Source of the DNA: Collinsella sp.
Lineage (GTDB): Bacteria > Actinomycetota > Coriobacteriia > Coriobacteriales > Coriobacteriaceae
Direction of reading: 5' to 3'
Length of the DNA stretch: 64,000 bases
NCBI GenBank assembly: GCA_031295385.1
Contig: JAUMOL010000010.1
Location: forward strand, 62,001 to 126,000
Notes under the pieces: generated by a model
Told to the model about the DNA's origin: nothing
The model's input: the letters and a program-made list of their open reading frames with translations, nothing else
Database searches by the model: none
Made by a program: the position numbers and the translations under genes
In this document: positions 1 to 8,752 of the stretch, piece by piece
How the letters are laid out: each line of letters starts with the position of its first letter
Numbering within the stretch: position 1 is the stretch's first letter

Positions 1-420
1 GGCGATATTGGGGCAGCTCACGTTGATCTCGTAGCCGGCAGCCCAGGGGCACAGCTCGACATACATCTCGAGTGCGCGGACAAACTCGTCAACGGAGTGG
101 CCGGCAACCTGACAGATGACCTGGCAGCCGTCCTTGGACAGCTGTTCGAGCCACGGACCGGACTCGCGGGCAAAGGCGGCCACGCCGGGGTTCTGAAGGC
201 CCACGGAGTTGATCATACCGCCGGGAATCTCGGCCATGCGGGGCGCGGGATTTCCGGGCCAGGGCTCGGCAGCGCAACCCTTGGTGGTGATGGCGCCCAG
301 CTGGGAAACATCAAAGAAGTTCTGGAACTGCCAACCGTAGCCAAAGGTACCGGCTGCGGTGTTGATGGGGTTCTGCATCTTGACGCCGCCGAAATCGACG
401 GCCATGTTCACGGTACCCAC
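1..420 (-). CDS. pyrD: Dihydroorotate dehydrogenase catalytic subunit, class 1B (3' part lies outside the window)
   Basis: Oxidises dihydroorotate to orotate in de novo pyrimidine synthesis, working with PyrK. The frame is open from 420 to the window edge (140 codons) and gives the N-terminal part of the FMN barrel: NPINTAAGTFGYG near residue 18, then GGMINSVGLQNPG and EINVSCPN, all family hallmarks. The chosen start is a GTG overlapping the pyrK stop as TAGTG; an in-frame GTG at 411 and an ATG at 405 are alternatives. The adjacent pyrK indicates the NAD-linked class 1B enzyme. Identity is secure; only the start is uncertain. Confidence 0.93.
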   Translation of the reverse strand, partial: MGTVNMAVDFGGVKMQNPINTAAGTFGYGWQFQNFFDVSQLGAITTKGCAAEPWPGNPAPRMAEIPGGMINSVGLQNPGVAAFARESGPWLEQLSKDGCQVICQVAGHSVDEFVRALEMYVELCPWAAGYEINVSCPNIA

Positions 421-1211
421 TAGAAGACCACCACCTTGGAAGCATCGAACACGGGGCCGCACATGCAAGCACCCTTCATACCGTCGACCGTCTCGACATT
501 GCAGGTGTTGCAGGCGCCAAAGCCACAGCTCATCATGCGCTCGAGCGACACCTCGCAGTACGCACCGGCCTCGGCGGCAGCGGCGGCGACTTTCTTCATC
601 ATGACGGCGGGGCCGCAGCTGGCGACGTAGTCGTAGCCGCCCTCGCCGAGCAGCTCGGCTGCCGGGTCGGTGCAAAAACCGTGCGAGCCCAGCGAGCCGT
701 CGTCGGTGCACACGTTGACCGTGGCGCCCAGCGCGCGGAACTCATCGACACCCACGGCCTTGGAAGCGGTGCCAAAGCCCAGGCACACGTCGACATCCAC
801 GCCCTGCTCGGCAAGCATGCCAGCGAGGCAGAGCACGGGCGGAACACCGATGCCGCCTGCCACGAGCAACGCCTTCCTGGTGCCCTCGGGAACAAGCCAG
901 CCGCGACCGCCAGGGCCCAACAGGTTGGACTTGGAGCCGGGGGTCATCTGCGACAGGCGACGGGTGTCGTCGCCCACGACGGCGTACCACAGCTCGACGG
1001 TACCGGCCTCGGCGTCGGCGCGATAGAAGCTCAAGGGCACGCGAAGCAGCGAGGAGGCATCGCCGGGCACGGCGATGTTCACAAACTGACCGGGCTTGAG
1101 CGCACTTGCAAGCTTGGGGGCCGAAATAACGAGCGAGAAGATGCCGTCGGCGATCTCCTGGTTCGAGACGACCTCGAAGTCGTGCATGCGTGCAGTGGAA
1201 GGTGTGGGCAT
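420..1211 (-). CDS. pyrK: Dihydroorotate dehydrogenase electron transfer subunit
   Basis: This FAD and 2Fe-2S subunit passes electrons from PyrD to NAD+. The 263-residue protein has an N-terminal FAD-binding barrel with RVPLSFY near residue 77, an NAD-binding loop LLVAGGIGVPP near 135, and a C-terminal cysteine cluster (SCGFGACNTC followed by GACMCG) that ligates the 2Fe-2S centre. The ATG is preceded by GGAG at good spacing. The last base of its stop is shared with the pyrD GTG, so the two are probably translationally coupled. Confidence 0.96.
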   Translation of the reverse strand: MPTPSTARMHDFEVVSNQEIADGIFSLVISAPKLASALKPGQFVNIAVPGDASSLLRVPLSFYRADAEAGTVELWYAVVGDDTRRLSQMTPGSKSNLLGPGGRGWLVPEGTRKALLVAGGIGVPPVLCLAGMLAEQGVDVDVCLGFGTASKAVGVDEFRALGATVNVCTDDGSLGSHGFCTDPAAELLGEGGYDYVASCGPAVMMKKVAAAAAEAGAYCEVSLERMMSCGFGACNTCNVETVDGMKGACMCGPVFDASKVVVF

Positions 1212-1254
1212 AGACGCTCCAATCCCCCATGCGATTGCATGGTCAAAACGAACA

Positions 1255-1283
1255 GAAAGCGCGGCACCGCAAGGGCACCGCGC
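1255..1283 (-). terminator. Hairpin with short T-run between pyrC and pyrK
   Basis: On the minus strand, GCGCGGTGCC and GGTGCCGCGC form a perfect 10-bp stem around CTTGC, followed by TTTC. It lies in the 92-nt gap after the pyrC stop. The T-run is short, so it may be a partial terminator that lowers pyrKD expression, or an mRNA-stabilising hairpin. The effect is inferred from structure alone. Confidence 0.5.
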
Positions 1284-1303
1284 ACAAAAGCGATAAGGCT
1301 ATG

Positions 1304-2593
1304 CTAGCAGATGCAGCCGTCGGCGAGCGTCTGCTTACCGCCGACAAACACATCGGTGGCACGACCGGTAAGCGTGCGGCCGGCAAAACCGGAGTTCTCG
1401 GCGCGCGACTCGTAACCGTCCTCGCCGACCGTCCAGGTGGCAGAGGGGTCGAACACGGTCAGGTCGGCAACGGAGCCCGCCTTGACCTGAACCTGGTCGA
1501 GGCCCAGAATCTCACGAGGCTTGATAGCCATGAGCTCAACCATGCGGCCCACGCTCATCTTGCCCGTGTTGACCAGCTCGGTGAGTACGAGCGACAGGGA
1601 GGTCTCGAGGCCGATCATGCCAAAGGGCGCAAGCTCGAACTCGCGGGCCTTCTCCCACGGGGTGTGGGGAGCGTGATCGGTGACGATAGCGTCGACGGTG
1701 CCGTCGATGACGCCCTGACGGATGGCCTCGGCATCTTCCTCGGTACGCAGCGGCGGATTGACCTTGAGCGAGGTGTTGTAGGTCTCGTCCAGGTCGTTCT
1801 CGGTCAGGAACATGTGGTGCGGGGTAGCCTCGCAGGTAACCTGAACGCCAGCAGCCTTACCGGCACGCACGATCTCCAGACCATGGGCGGTGGAGATGTG
1901 CTGGATGTGCAGCTTGGCACCGGTCAGCTTGGCGATCTCGATGTCGCGGGCGATCTGGAGCTCCTCGCCGGCAGCCGGCCAGCCCTCGAGGGCCAGACGG
2001 GTCGAGACCTTGCCCTCGTTGATCTGGCCGTGACCGACCAGGTCCTCGTCCTGGCAGTGGCTCATAAAGACCTTGCCGAACATCTTGCCGTAGTCCATGC
2101 AGCGACGGAGCATGCCTGCGCCCTGCACGCCGCGGCCGTCGTCGGTGAAGGCGACGGCGCCGTGGGCGACCATATCGCCCATCTCGGACATGGCCTCGCC
2201 CTTAAGACCGCGGGTCATGGCGCCCGACGGATAGACGCGGCAGTGGCCGACCTCGGCAGCGCGGGACTTGACGAACTCCACGACAGTGCCGTTATCGGTG
2301 ACGGGATCGGTGTTGGGCATGGCGCACACGCCGGTAAAGCCGCCCTTGGCAGCTGCGCGGGTACCGCTCTCGATGTCCTCTTTGACCTCGTAGCCGGGCT
2401 CGCGAAGGTGAACGTGCATATCCACCAGGCCGGGGACGAGGTACTTGCCGGAAAGGTCGCGGACCTCGGCTCCCTCGACGGCGAGATTCTCGCCGACCTC
2501 GGCGATCTTGTCGCCGTCAATCAGGACGTCAACGACACCGTCAAGCTCGACGGACGGGTCGACGACGTGGGCATTCTTAAGAAGCAAGGCCAT
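1304..2593 (-). CDS. pyrC: Dihydroorotase
   Basis: Zinc amidohydrolase that cyclises carbamoyl aspartate to dihydroorotate. The 429-residue protein carries the metal-binding DMHVHLREPG near residue 58, GFTGVCAMPNTDP, an HIQHIST metal-histidine segment and DHAPH near the C-terminal third, matching class I (PyrC/AllB type) dihydroorotases. The ATG start is set by GGAGGT seven bases upstream. It overlaps the end of pyrB by 17 bp, so the two are co-transcribed and probably coupled. Confidence 0.95.
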   Translation of the reverse strand: MALLLKNAHVVDPSVELDGVVDVLIDGDKIAEVGENLAVEGAEVRDLSGKYLVPGLVDMHVHLREPGYEVKEDIESGTRAAAKGGFTGVCAMPNTDPVTDNGTVVEFVKSRAAEVGHCRVYPSGAMTRGLKGEAMSEMGDMVAHGAVAFTDDGRGVQGAGMLRRCMDYGKMFGKVFMSHCQDEDLVGHGQINEGKVSTRLALEGWPAAGEELQIARDIEIAKLTGAKLHIQHISTAHGLEIVRAGKAAGVQVTCEATPHHMFLTENDLDETYNTSLKVNPPLRTEEDAEAIRQGVIDGTVDAIVTDHAPHTPWEKAREFELAPFGMIGLETSLSLVLTELVNTGKMSVGRMVELMAIKPREILGLDQVQVKAGSVADLTVFDPSATWTVGEDGYESRAENSGFAGRTLTGRATDVFVGGKQTLADGCIC

Positions 2594-3521
2594 TATCGGC
2601 ACCTCCAAGCAGCAGATACAGGATAGCCATACGCACGCAGATACCGGCGTAGACCTGCTCCAGGATGACGGAGCGTTGCGGGTGGTCGGCCATATAGGAG
2701 TCGAACTCGACGCCGCGGTTGATGGGACCCGGGTGGCAGATGATCGCATCGGGCTTCATGAGCTTCTCGCGGTCCTTGGTCAGGCCGAAGAGCCTGTGGT
2801 ACTCGCGAATGGTCGGGAACGGGGCACCCTCGAGGCGCTCCTGCTGCACGCGCAGCATGTAGACGACGTCCAGCTCGGGCAGGACGGAATCGAGGTCGCT
2901 CGTCACGTGGTCGCAGCCCAGAACCTCGGGCGCCGGCGGCAGCAGCGTGCCGGGGGCGACGGCGTAGGTCTCGCAGCCCATGATCTTAAGGGCGGGGATC
3001 AGCGAGCCGCAGACGCGGGAGTGCGCGATATCGCCGACGACAGCGACCTTCAGACCGTGGAAGTCACCCTTGTGCTCCCAGATGGTGTACAGGTCGAGAA
3101 GGGCCTGCGTGGGATGGTTGTGCTTGCCGTCGCCGGCGCAGATGACGCTCGCGGGCGAGTTCTGCGTGACGATGTAGGGAGCACCGGCGTGCTTATCGCG
3201 CACGACGATGCAGTCGATCTTGTAGGCGTTGAGGGTCTCGACGGTGTCGACGAGGCTCTCACCCTTGACCGTGGAGGTCGAGGAGCCGCCAAAGTTAAGG
3301 CTATCGGCCGAAAGACGCTTCTCGGCGAGCTCGAAGGAGCTGCGGGTGCGCGTCGAGGGCTCGTTGAACATGTTGACGATGGTCTTGCCCTTGAGCGTGG
3401 GGACCTTCTTGATCGCACGCTCGTTGACCTCGGAGAACGCCTTGGCGGTCTCGAGGATGAGCTTGATGTCCTCTTCGGAGTACTCGGTAATGTCGATCAG
3501 GTGCTTATGGTTGAACGCCAC
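2577..3521 (-). CDS. pyrB: Aspartate carbamoyltransferase catalytic subunit
   Basis: Condenses carbamoyl phosphate with aspartate, the committed pyrimidine step. The carbamoyl-phosphate loop FNEPSTRTRSSFE is near residue 51, with HNHPTQALLD and the C-terminal ICHPGPINRG. No pyrI regulatory subunit follows, so allosteric control probably differs from E. coli; PyrR attenuation may substitute. An in-frame GTG exists at 3533, but the GGGAGG Shine-Dalgarno would abut it directly. The GTG at 3521 leaves 11 bases and was preferred. Confidence 0.93.
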   Translation of the reverse strand: MAFNHKHLIDITEYSEEDIKLILETAKAFSEVNERAIKKVPTLKGKTIVNMFNEPSTRTRSSFELAEKRLSADSLNFGGSSTSTVKGESLVDTVETLNAYKIDCIVVRDKHAGAPYIVTQNSPASVICAGDGKHNHPTQALLDLYTIWEHKGDFHGLKVAVVGDIAHSRVCGSLIPALKIMGCETYAVAPGTLLPPAPEVLGCDHVTSDLDSVLPELDVVYMLRVQQERLEGAPFPTIREYHRLFGLTKDREKLMKPDAIICHPGPINRGVEFDSYMADHPQRSVILEQVYAGICVRMAILYLLLGGADNGLAS

Positions 3522-3525
3522 GGTA

Positions 3526-4122
<597 letters not shown>

Positions 4123-4139
4123 TCACATGTCTTGACTGC

Positions 4140-4250
4140 TGACACAGTCAAAAAAATAGATGCCCGACCGCTTAAAGCGGACCAGACACCCACAGGAAAG
4201 GCTGCTCTTTGGCAGCTATGTAATTCCATGTGGGTATCTCGTACCCCTTT
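4140..4250 (-). promoter_or_regulatory. pyr operon leader: likely PyrR-responsive attenuator
   Basis: Three mutually constraining stems are visible on the minus strand. GGGTA-cgaga-TACCC (4232-4246) shares its CCC with a longer stem CCCACA...TGTGGG (4189-4234). The longer stem encloses GCTGC-CAAAGA-GCAGC, which resembles a PyrR-binding loop (CC followed by A-rich GAG). It is followed by a CCGCTT/AAGCGG terminator stem at 4161-4188 and a run of seven T. An arrangement of antiterminator, anti-antiterminator and terminator is the known PyrR design; the loop is not a perfect consensus match. Confidence 0.7.
4150..4188 (-). terminator. Attenuator terminator upstream of pyrR
   Basis: The stem is built on CCGCTT-T-AAGCGG with extended flanking pairing, followed on the minus strand by TATTTTTTT. 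It lies about 50 nt before the pyrR ATG, so it must be conditional. Confidence 0.75.
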
Positions 4251-4264
4251 AATGGTCAAGGGAT

Positions 4265-4270
4265 AGTGTA
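4265..4270 (-). promoter_or_regulatory. Possible -10 box of the pyr operon promoter
   Basis: TACACT on the minus strand would start transcription near 4258 and give a leader of about 148 nt holding all the attenuator stems. I see no good -35 box at 16-18 bp, so this is tentative. Confidence 0.3.
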
Positions 4271-4561
4271 GCCAACCTCGAGCTTAATTGCGAGCGTAAA
4301 TACAGAGCAATCCGTAAACGGAGCCCAATGCTCCATAAACCTATATATATTTGTGGGACGAGCTTGAAAACGCACGCACGAGCTGGCATAATCCCCTCTG
4401 CTGCACGCAAATCGGATCTACGTCCAGGGCCGTAGCGTGGGCACTATCGCCAAAAGAGGAATATCTCTGTGTAGATTGCGCACAGGGAGCGACTTCTGTG
4501 CTATAGTTCAGGCTTGTTTGTTAACGCGACATGTTCGTTTGTCGCCCAAGGAGGGTCAGTT
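4271..4561. other. Divergent intergenic region between pyrR leader and rpmB
   Basis: About 290 bp with no supportable gene. It must hold the leftward pyr promoter and the rightward rpmB promoter. On the plus strand a TATAGT at 4502-4507 is a candidate rpmB -10 box; the nearest -35-like TTGCGC (4476-4481) is 20 bp away, longer than ideal. An AT-rich CTATATATATTT stretch lies near 4340-4351. Confidence 0.4.
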
Positions 4562-4750
4562 ATGTCCAAAGTTTGCGAAGTTTGCGGTAAGCACCCCGTT
4601 GCCGGTCGCTCCATCAGCCACTCTCACCGCGTCACCAACCGTAAGTTCCGCCCCAACATCCAGCGCGTCTACGTCGTCGTCGATGGTCACCGTCGCAAGA
4701 TGAACGTTTGCTCCACCTGCCTCAAGTCCGGCAAGGTTGCGCGCTCCTAA
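4562..4750 (+). CDS. rpmB: 50S ribosomal protein L28
   Basis: Small large-subunit protein of 62 residues. It is the zinc-binding form: CEVCG at residues 5-9 and CSTC near residue 52 make a four-cysteine ribbon. The ATG is set by AAGGAGG seven bases upstream; a longer frame beginning at 4514 lacks a ribosome binding site. It is monocistronic, with its own terminator. The C+ form implies possible zinc-linked paralogue switching, though no second copy is seen here. Confidence 0.97.
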   Translation: MSKVCEVCGKHPVAGRSISHSHRVTNRKFRPNIQRVYVVVDGHRRKMNVCSTCLKSGKVARS

Positions 4751-4820
4751 ATAAGGTCTTACCAACAAGTACCTCGGACTCTCCGGGTCAAAGACCTCGC
4801 GTTCACATAGAACTTACCAA

Positions 4821-4852
4821 AGGCGCCCTCCCCTACGGAGGGCGCCTTTTTG
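4821..4852 (+). terminator. rpmB intrinsic terminator
   Basis: AGGCGCCCTCC-cctac-GGAGGGCGCCT stem of 11 bp followed by TTTTT. Confidence 0.9.
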
Positions 4853-4854
4853 CA

Positions 4855-4903
4855 CTCATTGGGGACAGGCTTACATGAGTGCTTTCACGCATTGGGGACA
4901 GAC
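4855..4903 (+). repeat. Left 49-bp inverted repeat flanking the RAYT gene
   Basis: The unit reads CTCATTGGGGACAG then GCTTACATGAGTGC then TTTCACGCATTGGGGACAGAC. It matches the reverse complement of 5885-5933 with two mismatches (4869 and 4889). A further partial unit, CTTAGATGAGTGCTTTC, continues to 4919. Such repeats are expected substrates of the adjacent transposase. Confidence 0.85.
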
Positions 4904-4976
4904 TTAGATGAGTGCTTTCCAAAGCTCACAGTGCATCGACGAACTCACGGCGCTTCGATCGCCACCAGTACGTACC

Positions 4977-5753
4977 TCACGCCGCCTCGTTCCAGCCCGC
5001 GGTGGCCTTGGTTACGCTTGTGGCGCCGATGCCGGTGATACGGGCAATTTGCTTGACCGTGAGATGCGCCCGCCTGAGCCTCAGCAGACAGGCATCGCGA
5101 TCGGGGCGTGGCAGGGCCTTGAGCATCGCAGGATCTATGCTCGGAAGCACTTCGCGCGCAATGGAAAGGACCTCCTCATCGGGGATCCGCCGGCGTGGAA
5201 GAACCTCCACTGACCAGATGCGCTCGGCAACTTCCTTGAGATGCTCGCAATAGCAACGGGAGCCTCCGACAATATCGAGCATAGGGGCCGCATCACAGAT
5301 GTCAAAGGGATCATAGCCCAGCTCATATGCCTTGTAGCTTGACCAGCGGTACGCCTCGAGTGAGTCGAGCGCACCTTTCACGGGATTGAGATGGATATAG
5401 TCGAGCAGTTGCACCGCTTGCGTGTCCGACTCAACAGCGACCCGCGAATAGCGATTATCAAAGAGATGCCCCGTTCTCCCCGTTTTCCCATTGAAATACT
5501 TAGCATATGCCGTCAATGCGCACTGCATCGCCTTTGAAAGATTGTCGAACGGATCATCAACCATCAAATGAAAGTGGTTGTCCATAAGGCACCAAGCCAA
5601 AACCGCCACTTCATGGCGCGCAAACCTGTCCGAGATATCCGATAGGAAACGATAGCGGTCGGAGTCATCTTCAAAAATAATCTGTTTAGAGTTACCACGG
5701 TCAAAGACGTGGTAATAGCCGGTGAGCGAAACGGCGCGGGCGCATCGGGGCAT
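4977..5753 (-). CDS. REP-associated tyrosine transposase (RAYT, Y1_Tnp family)
   Basis: HUH-type single-strand transposase of the IS200/IS605-like Y1 superfamily, domesticated as a RAYT. The 258-residue protein opens with GYYHVFDRGN, a RAYT signature, and has WCLMDNHFHLMV near residue 65 carrying the HUH motif (H-F-H). The candidate nucleophile tyrosine lies around YIHLNPVKG. The C terminus has a DnaA/HTH-like segment (LTVKQIARITGIGATSVTKA). The ATG is set by AAGGAG. There is no accessory orfB, and inverted repeats lie on both sides, so it fits RAYT rather than an intact insertion sequence. Confidence 0.87.
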   Translation of the reverse strand: MPRCARAVSLTGYYHVFDRGNSKQIIFEDDSDRYRFLSDISDRFARHEVAVLAWCLMDNHFHLMVDDPFDNLSKAMQCALTAYAKYFNGKTGRTGHLFDNRYSRVAVESDTQAVQLLDYIHLNPVKGALDSLEAYRWSSYKAYELGYDPFDICDAAPMLDIVGGSRCYCEHLKEVAERIWSVEVLPRRRIPDEEVLSIAREVLPSIDPAMLKALPRPDRDACLLRLRRAHLTVKQIARITGIGATSVTKATAGWNEAA

Positions 5754-5823
5754 AATCTCTCCTTTCAAAAACTGAACAGGCAACACCTAAAAGGAGAGAA
5801 GGAACGCGAAATGCTGAGCCTGT

Positions 5824-5859
5824 GACCTATTTATATCCAATGAGCGGCAAAAATAGGTC
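5824..5859. repeat. Imperfect palindrome with 9-bp arms
   Basis: GACCTATTT and AAATAGGTC are perfect inverted arms around an 18-bp centre. It lies just upstream of the RAYT start and could be a second mobile unit, an operator, or a transcript hairpin. Confidence 0.6.
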
Positions 5860-5884
5860 AAGAACGGCAAAATGGCAAATCGAT

Positions 5885-5933
5885 GTCTGTCCCCAATGAG
5901 TGAAAGCACTCATGTAAGTCTGTCCCCAATGAG
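5885..5933 (-). repeat. Right 49-bp inverted repeat flanking the RAYT gene
   Basis: Reverse complement of the left copy at 4855-4903 with two differences. The pair encloses 0.98 kb containing only the transposase gene. Confidence 0.85.
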
Positions 5934-5965
5934 CGGGGCGATGCAGCAGGCAGATAGTTATATTT

Positions 5966-5995
5966 AAAGCGTTTCAGTTTATTGAAGCGTTTTAG
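5966..5995 (+). promoter_or_regulatory. Direct repeat in the adhE upstream region
   Basis: AAAGCGTTTCAGTTT and GAAGCGTTTTAGT are spaced 17 bp start to start. Tandem sites at this spacing suggest an operator for a fermentation regulator. No Rex consensus is seen, so the factor is unknown. Confidence 0.35.
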
Positions 5996-6086
5996 TGTGC
6001 CTTTTACGGGAATCTTACCGTTCACCGAATAATTTCTTGCTATCATGCAAGGCGTAGGGTAAATCTCCGATCGCAAGGAGACACAA

Positions 6087-8735
6087 ATGGTGAAAAAGTC
6101 ACCGGAAAACACTACTCCCGCAATTGTGGACAACGTAGAGGCGCTTGAGGCTAAGCTCGCTCAGATGCGAGAGGCCCAGGCGCTTTTTGCTACGTACACG
6201 CAGGAGCAGGTCGACAAGATCTTCTATGAGGCCGCCATGGCCGCCAACAAGGCTCGTATCCCGTTGGCGAAGATGGCCATCGAGGAGACCGGCCGCGGCG
6301 TTCTTGAGGACAAGGTCATCAAGAACCACTACGCCGCAGAGTACATCTACAACGCTTACAAGAACACCAAGACCTGTGGTGTCCTGGAGCGCGACGAGGC
6401 TTACGGCATCACCAAGATCGCCGAGCCCATCGGCATCGTGGGCGCCGTCATCCCGACGACCAACCCCACCTCCACCGCGATCTTCAAGACGCTGATCTGC
6501 CTGAAGACCCGCAACGCCATCATCATCTCCCCGCACCCGGCTGCCGCCAAGTGCACCATCGCCGCCGCCAAGCTCGTGCTTGACGCCGCCGTCAAGGCCG
6601 GCGCCCCCGAGGGCATCATCGGCTGGGTCGATGTCCCCTCCATCGAGCTGACCAACATGGTCATGCGCGACGTCGACATCATCCTCGCCACCGGTGGCCC
6701 GGGCATGGTCAAGGCCGCTTACTCCTCGGGCAAGCCCGCCCTGGGCGTTGGCGCCGGTAACACCCCGGTCGTCATCGACGACACCGCCGACGTGCTGCTC
6801 GCCGTCAACTCCATCATCCACTCCAAGACCTTCGACAACGGCATGATCTGCGCTTCCGAGCAGTCCGTGACTGTCATCGACAGCATCTATGACCAGGTTA
6901 AGGCCGAGTTCCAGAAGCGCGGCTGCTACTTCGTCAAGCAGGGTGCCGAGATGGAGGCCCTGCGTGCCGCCATGTTCAAGAACGGCGCTCTCGATCACCG
7001 CATCCCCGGCATGGCTGCTGCCAAGATCGCCGAGCTCGCCGGCATCGAGGTTCCCGCCAAGACCAAGATCCTGATCGCCGAGGTCACCTCCACCGACCCC
7101 GCCAAGGAGGAGTTCTCCCACGAGAAGCTCTCCCCGGTCCTGGCCATGTACCACGCCAAGGACTTCCAGGAGGCCGTCGACAAGGCCGAGCACCTGGTGC
7201 TCGCCGGTGGCCCGGGCCACACCGCCTCTCTGTACGTGCACCCCGCTCAGGCCGAGAAGATCAGCCTGTTCGAGCACGTCATGAAGGCCTGCCGTATCGT
7301 CATCAACACCCCGTCCTCGCACGGCGGCATCGGTGACCTGTACAACTTTGGCATGAAGCCGTCTCTGACCCTGGGCTGCGGCTCCTGGGGCGGCAACTCC
7401 GTCTCCGAGAACGTTGGGGTGAAGCACTTGATCAACGTTAAGACTGTGGCCGAGCGCCGTGAGAACATGCTGTGGTTCCGCGCTCCCGAGAAGGTCTACT
7501 TCAAGAAGGGTTCCACGCCCGTCGCCCTCGACGAGCTGGGCAACGTCATGGGCAAGAAGCGTGCCTTCATCGTCACCGACCAGTTCCTCTTCAAGAATGG
7601 CAACACCCGCGCCATCGAGGCCAAGCTCGACGAGATGGGCATCGCCCACGACTGCTTCTACGACGTCGAGCCCGATCCGTCGCTGCAGTGCGCACGTCGC
7701 GGCGCCAAGCAGATGGCTCTCTTTGAGCCGGACGTCATCATCGCCGTCGGCGGTGGCTCCGCTATGGACGCCGGCAAGATCATGTGGATGATGTACGAGC
7801 ACCCCGAGTGCAAGTTTGAGGACATGGCCATGGACTTCATGGACATCCGCAAGCGTATCTTCACCTTCCCCGAGATGGGCAAGAAGGCCTACTTCGTCGC
7901 CGTCCCGACCTCCTCGGGTACCGGCTCCGAGTGCACGCCGTTCGCCATCATCACCGACAAGGAGACCGGCATCAAGTGGCCGCTCGCCGACTACGCGCTG
8001 CTCCCCAACATGGCTATCGTCGACGCCGACAACTGCATGACCGCCCCGCGCGGCCTGACCGCTGCCTCCGGCATCGACGTCATGACCCACGCCATCGAGT
8101 CCTACGTCTCCATCATGGCTTCCGACTACACCAAGGGCCTCTCCGAGCGCGCTGCCAAGCTCGTCTTCGAGAACCTGCCCTCCAGCTTCACGAACGGCGC
8201 CAAGGACCCGCACGCCCGCGAGGAGATGCACAACGCCTCCTGCATGGCCGGTATGGCCTTCGCCAACGCCTTCCTGGGCCTCAACCACTCCATGGCCCAC
8301 AAGCTCGGCGCTTTCCATCACCTGCCCCACGGCCTCGCAAACGCTGTCATCCTGACCCGCGTCATGCGCTACAACGCCGCCGAGGCTCCCGTCAAGATGG
8401 GTACCTTCTCCCAGTATCCTTACCCCAACGCGCTGCACAACTACGCCGAGATGGCCAAGTACTGCGGCATCGAGGGCAAGGACGACAAGGAGGTCTTCGA
8501 GAACTTCATCACGAAGCTCGAGGAGCTCAAGGACTTCATCGGCGTCAAGAAGACCATCGCCGACTACGGTGTTGACGAGCAGTACTTCCTCGACACCCTC
8601 GACGAAATGACCGAGCAGGCATTCAACGACCAGTGCACCGGCGCCAACCCGCGCTACCCGCTCATGAGCGAGATCAAGGAGCTCTACCTGGACGCCTACT
8701 ACGGCCGCGAGCCCCAGGATTACGCCGTCTGCTAG
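6087..8735 (+). CDS. adhE: Bifunctional acetaldehyde-CoA / alcohol dehydrogenase
   Basis: Fused fermentative enzyme that reduces acetyl-CoA to acetaldehyde and then ethanol, regenerating two NAD+. The 882-residue protein has an N-terminal aldehyde dehydrogenase domain with GVGAGNTPVVID and the catalytic cysteine in DNGMICASEQ near residue 255. A linker leads to a C-terminal iron-dependent alcohol dehydrogenase domain from about residue 470, with AVGGGSAMDAGK, SGTGSECTPF and metal histidines in NHSMAHKLGAFHHLPHG. Length is normal for AdhE. AAGGAG precedes the ATG. Heavy use of C-ending codons suggests strong expression. Confidence 0.97.
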   Translation: MVKKSPENTTPAIVDNVEALEAKLAQMREAQALFATYTQEQVDKIFYEAAMAANKARIPLAKMAIEETGRGVLEDKVIKNHYAAEYIYNAYKNTKTCGVLERDEAYGITKIAEPIGIVGAVIPTTNPTSTAIFKTLICLKTRNAIIISPHPAAAKCTIAAAKLVLDAAVKAGAPEGIIGWVDVPSIELTNMVMRDVDIILATGGPGMVKAAYSSGKPALGVGAGNTPVVIDDTADVLLAVNSIIHSKTFDNGMICASEQSVTVIDSIYDQVKAEFQKRGCYFVKQGAEMEALRAAMFKNGALDHRIPGMAAAKIAELAGIEVPAKTKILIAEVTSTDPAKEEFSHEKLSPVLAMYHAKDFQEAVDKAEHLVLAGGPGHTASLYVHPAQAEKISLFEHVMKACRIVINTPSSHGGIGDLYNFGMKPSLTLGCGSWGGNSVSENVGVKHLINVKTVAERRENMLWFRAPEKVYFKKGSTPVALDELGNVMGKKRAFIVTDQFLFKNGNTRAIEAKLDEMGIAHDCFYDVEPDPSLQCARRGAKQMALFEPDVIIAVGGGSAMDAGKIMWMMYEHPECKFEDMAMDFMDIRKRIFTFPEMGKKAYFVAVPTSSGTGSECTPFAIITDKETGIKWPLADYALLPNMAIVDADNCMTAPRGLTAASGIDVMTHAIESYVSIMASDYTKGLSERAAKLVFENLPSSFTNGAKDPHAREEMHNASCMAGMAFANAFLGLNHSMAHKLGAFHHLPHGLANAVILTRVMRYNAAEAPVKMGTFSQYPYPNALHNYAEMAKYCGIEGKDDKEVFENFITKLEELKDFIGVKKTIADYGVDEQYFLDTLDEMTEQAFNDQCTGANPRYPLMSEIKELYLDAYYGREPQDYAVC

Positions 8736-8752
8736 TTTTAGCACGGTTTTTA

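Larger units (their letters stand above)
5754..6086. other. Intergenic region between RAYT and adhE
   Basis: 333 bp without a gene. It holds a hairpin (GACCTATTT...AAATAGGTC, 5824-5859), the right 49-bp repeat (5885-5933) and two near-copies of an AAGCGTTT-AGT motif (5966-5980 and 5983-5995). The AT-rich adhE promoter area runs to 6060, with a possible -10 TATCAT near 6041. Confidence 0.6.

Noticed and set aside
4855..5933. Complete insertion sequence with target duplication
   Set aside because: RAYT-type gene, no accessory gene and no evident flanking direct duplication; better described as a RAYT with repeat units.
6099..8744. 881-codon open frame antisense to adhE
   Set aside because: It mirrors adhE codon structure; high GC at third positions keeps the opposite frame open. 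Composition (Gly/Val/Leu/Asp-rich) and lack of motifs mark it as a shadow.
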